Shown here piece by piece: positions 62,255-64,000 of a DNA stretch of 64,000 bases. The DNA lies in contig JAMPGU010000003.1 in the NCBI GenBank assembly GCA_023663865.1, positions 62,001-126,000 of the forward strand, in the 5' to 3' direction. Numbering within the stretch: position 1 is the first letter of the stretch; every line of letters begins with the position of its first letter. The notes under the pieces were generated by a model that was not told the DNA's origin, ran no database searches, and saw nothing but the letters and a program-made list of their open reading frames with translations. Made by a program: the position numbers and the translations under genes. This DNA comes from Clostridium sp. GTDB lineage: Bacteria; Bacillota; Clostridia; Oscillospirales; Acutalibacteraceae.

Positions 62255-62533
62255 TTGCTGCCCTTCTTTCAAATTGAATTACTGAGTGGACAACTATTAT
62301 CTTATACGAACATTTGTTCATAGTCAATTTGCTCTATAGGAATAGTACAAAAATTCAGACTTAACAAATATTGTTTCCGTAAACTGTGATAAAAATGTGT
62401 TACCTTTTTTGAAAGAATAATATTTATTTGAAGTCCTATATTAACTGTGCATTTAACCAAGAAATTCGAACCATAAACGGACACAATTTACCGATTACAT
62501 ACGAATCCTATATAGCTGTATAAACACCATAAC
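62255..62533. other. AT-rich intergenic stretch with one promoter and no supported gene
   Basis: Apart from the LexA-box promoter at 62299-62327, I see no convincing coding frame, RNA or repeat between the cassette and the Fic terminator. A 60-codon minus-strand frame here lacks a ribosome site. Confidence 0.5.
62299..62327 (-). promoter_or_regulatory. cassette promoter with LexA/DinR-type box in the spacer
   Basis: On the minus strand TTGACT (62327-62322) and TAAGAT (62304-62299) are 17 bp apart. The spacer holds CGAACATTTGTTCA as read on the plus strand (62307-62320), which matches the Bacillus LexA consensus CGAACRNRYGTTYC at 12 of 14 positions. LexA bound there would block polymerase. 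Confidence 0.6.
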
Positions 62534-62566
62534 AAAAGCGTTGAGGTTTTGAAATCTCAACGCTTT
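62534..62566. terminator. terminator of the fic gene
   Basis: AAAGCGTTGAG pairs perfectly with CTCAACGCTTT around a 10-nt loop, 4 bp after the fic stop codon. Confidence 0.85.
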
Positions 62567-62569
62567 CTT

Positions 62570-63733
62570 CTAATTCTTCTTTACACTGTATAAGGTTTTA
62601 TTTTTCATCTTCTGTGCATTTAATAAATCTAAATCCGTAAACTTCAAAACAAAACTGCGCACAGTTGCAAATGCAGCATCGCCAAAGTCCTTTTCAAGCT
62701 GTTTTGTTGTGAAAGTATCACCCGCATAAGCCGATAGAACAAAACTCCAAAGTTTTGCTTCTTTCTCTGTTATTTTGCCTGCTGCAAGTGCAGAATTGTA
62801 TATTTCAAGTGTATCTGTTTGGATTGCATCATCTGTCATTTTTTCGTAGACATTCTGAATAAAATACAACAAGAATGGTGTTATATCTATTATCCCTGAC
62901 AAGTTATAATTATCTTCAATTAAGGTGTAAGCATCATAATACTTTTTTCTGCTTTTTTCAATATAACTTGAAAACGGAACAAACAGTGTTGACTCATATC
63001 CTTTCTGAATCAAAAACCACATATGGATAAGACGAGCTATTCGACCGTTTCCGTCAAAATACGGGTGCAGATACGCAATATAAAAATGAAGTATTGTCGC
63101 TTTTAATAAGTCGTTTATTCTATCCTTTTCATTTGCAAATGCAACAAAAGATTTCATATATTCAGGTAGTTTTTTATAGTCAATACCATTATGTTCAATT
63201 CCTTGCCCCATAACAAAAACTTCATCGTGACGATAATAATTACCCTGCTTCAATTTATCCTCATCATCAAGAAAATTACCAATCGTCATCATATATAATT
63301 TATAAATATTTTCTTCTGTGATTTGATTGTTTTTATCGCTGATAAATTCAAACCCCTGTTTTAAACCAAAGATTCTGTTTTCTTCCTCGTCCTTTGGTGC
63401 AAAGCCTTTCATAATTTTGCGCACACTATCTCTGCTGAAGTCAATACTTTCAATAGCAGATGTTGCAATAATTTCTTTCTCCAAAGCCTTTGTGCCATAA
63501 GCAGAGTTTTGGGCTGTATATAACAACTTCACAGCATCTAAATTTACACCTGTGCAGGAATTTAGATAAACTAAATTATCACCTTTAAAATCATTTATAG
63601 GCAACAGATTATAATATGAAGATTTCAGCACAGAGATAAAATCATCAAAATCATCTGGATATTTATATTTTAACTTTTTCAGATTTATTATATGCTTATC
63701 CGAAAGCATTTTAGAAAACTTTATTGCATCCAC
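62570..63733 (-). CDS. Fic-domain protein, class II (self-inhibited)
   Basis: The product has 387 residues. The core motif HPYFDGNGRIAR lies at 223-234, with catalytic His223, so AMP transfer or a related modification of a target protein is expected. An N-terminal TSAIES at 91-96 matches the (S/T)xxxE(G/N) inhibitory helix except for the last residue; Glu95 would block ATP until relieved. A C-terminal winged-helix-like region (about 320-385, TFTTKQLEKDFGDAAFATVRSF) fits the common Fic-HTH architecture and may bind its own promoter. GTG start with GGAG upstream. No separate antitoxin is encoded. Confidence 0.92.
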   Translation of the reverse strand: MDAIKFSKMLSDKHIINLKKLKYKYPDDFDDFISVLKSSYYNLLPINDFKGDNLVYLNSCTGVNLDAVKLLYTAQNSAYGTKALEKEIIATSAIESIDFSRDSVRKIMKGFAPKDEEENRIFGLKQGFEFISDKNNQITEENIYKLYMMTIGNFLDDEDKLKQGNYYRHDEVFVMGQGIEHNGIDYKKLPEYMKSFVAFANEKDRINDLLKATILHFYIAYLHPYFDGNGRIARLIHMWFLIQKGYESTLFVPFSSYIEKSRKKYYDAYTLIEDNYNLSGIIDITPFLLYFIQNVYEKMTDDAIQTDTLEIYNSALAAGKITEKEAKLWSFVLSAYAGDTFTTKQLEKDFGDAAFATVRSFVLKFTDLDLLNAQKMKNKTLYSVKKN

Positions 63734-63747
63734 TTTTATATCTCCAC

Positions 63748-63772
63748 TGATACCAATTGATACTATTTGATA
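63748..63772. repeat. three TGATA boxes with exact 10-bp period
   Basis: TGATA occurs at 63748, 63758 and 63768, one helical turn apart, just downstream of the fic -10 and before its ribosome site. This is a likely operator array for the HTH part of the Fic protein or another repressor. Confidence 0.65.
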
Positions 63773-63774
63773 TC

Positions 63775-63803
63775 ATTATAATCACAATTCAATTTATTGT
63801 CAA
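63775..63803 (-). promoter_or_regulatory. consensus fic promoter
   Basis: On the minus strand TTGACA (63803-63798) and TATAAT (63780-63775) are separated by exactly 17 bp, a perfect SigA consensus. Such a strong promoter next to an operator array suggests tight repression. Confidence 0.85.
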
Positions 63804-64000
63804 TGATTAATTTTCACCAATTATTCAATAAACTTTAAAATCTAAAACATTCTTGTTCACAAAAAGTATAGCAAATATGTATTTATAGTAAGTTTTACCA
63901 ATAAATAAGAAAATAAGCGATGCTTATGCGCATAATTTTATTTGATTTGACAAAATATATAAAAAATTTCATCAATTGGCTTGACATACTGTGCAATATT
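63804..64000. other. AT-rich end of window without a gene
   Basis: There is no coding frame. The 12-bp palindrome TTATGCGCATAA lies at 63924-63935, and two TTGACA elements near 63955 and 63982 may be -35 boxes of promoters whose genes lie beyond the window. Confidence 0.45.

Noticed and set aside
62302-62484. 60-codon minus-strand frame between the cassette and fic
   Set aside because: It has no ribosome site, its start lies in featureless AT-rich DNA and its end runs through the LexA-box promoter.

Overview
The window reads as chromosomal DNA of a low-GC, spore-forming, anaerobic gut or rumen Firmicute of the class Clostridia, most like the Ruminococcaceae/Oscillospirales. The reasons are a three-gene GerA-type germinant receptor operon, RicT and DarA, secreted proteins ending in a dockerin-like EF-hand module, a CotH protein, an 8-Fe ferredoxin, a GGGtGRT protein, and strong GGAGG-type ribosome sites. 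I saw no rRNA, tRNA, CRISPR array, complete prophage or transposase gene. Several genes remain unidentified, and family calls rest on motif recognition only.

Layout. 1-7.2 kb: secreted surface proteins, namely a partial carbohydrate-binding protein, a 1737-residue CotH protein and a second dockerin-like protein, followed by a lone PqqD. 7.6-9.7 kb: a NifU-like scaffold plus GGGtGRT pair whose 3' end and terminator are duplicated. 9.7-11.9 kb: a ParE/Phd toxin-antitoxin pair, a phospholipase C-like protein and an unknown membrane protein. 11.9-18.1 kb, minus strand: a TSCPD protein, a clan GH-D glycosidase, two tandem signal peptidases (one with a zinc ribbon), a GPH sugar symporter and a MIF-like tautomerase. 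18.1-22.1 kb: iolG-iolD-iolE. 23.2-29.4 kb: phosphosugar mutase with a 31-residue peptide gene behind it, ComM-like ATPase, LUD protein, divergent nanE/nanA and a ferredoxin.

29.5-35 kb, minus strand: darA-holB-ricT, an AEC transporter, an unknown membrane protein and citrate synthase. 35.1-40 kb: a possible spoIID remnant, the gerA-gerB-gerC operon and a YetF/DUF4363 pair. 40-42 kb: two tandem RimK-like ATP-grasp enzymes with a small membrane protein. 42-45.2 kb: stand-alone AICAR transformylase, exodeoxyribonuclease III, an RlmA-like methyltransferase and a DUF6472 protein. 45.2-46.4 kb: three small DNA-binding proteins and a probable structured small RNA with its own consensus promoter and terminator. 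46.4-55.5 kb: polA, rimI, two paralogous membrane proteins, tsaD and GTP-type PEP carboxykinase. 55.5-60.6 kb, minus strand: a tightly overlapping operon of thioesterase, HAD-NUDIX fusion, cysteine desulfurase, ThiI and a sortase-like protein lacking its catalytic His. 60.6-64 kb: an acyltransferase-like membrane protein, a small cassette with a LexA-type box in its promoter, and a class II Fic protein with a phased triple-repeat operator.

Together the genes point to a carbohydrate-scavenging anaerobe. It uses inositol, sialic acid and probably alpha-galactosides, and can convert oxaloacetate and phosphoenolpyruvate. The least explained parts are the small RNA upstream of polA, the pseudo-sortase in the sulfur-relay operon, the GGGtGRT pair, the paired ATP-grasp enzymes, the paralogs between rimI and tsaD, and the LexA-box cassette near 62 kb.
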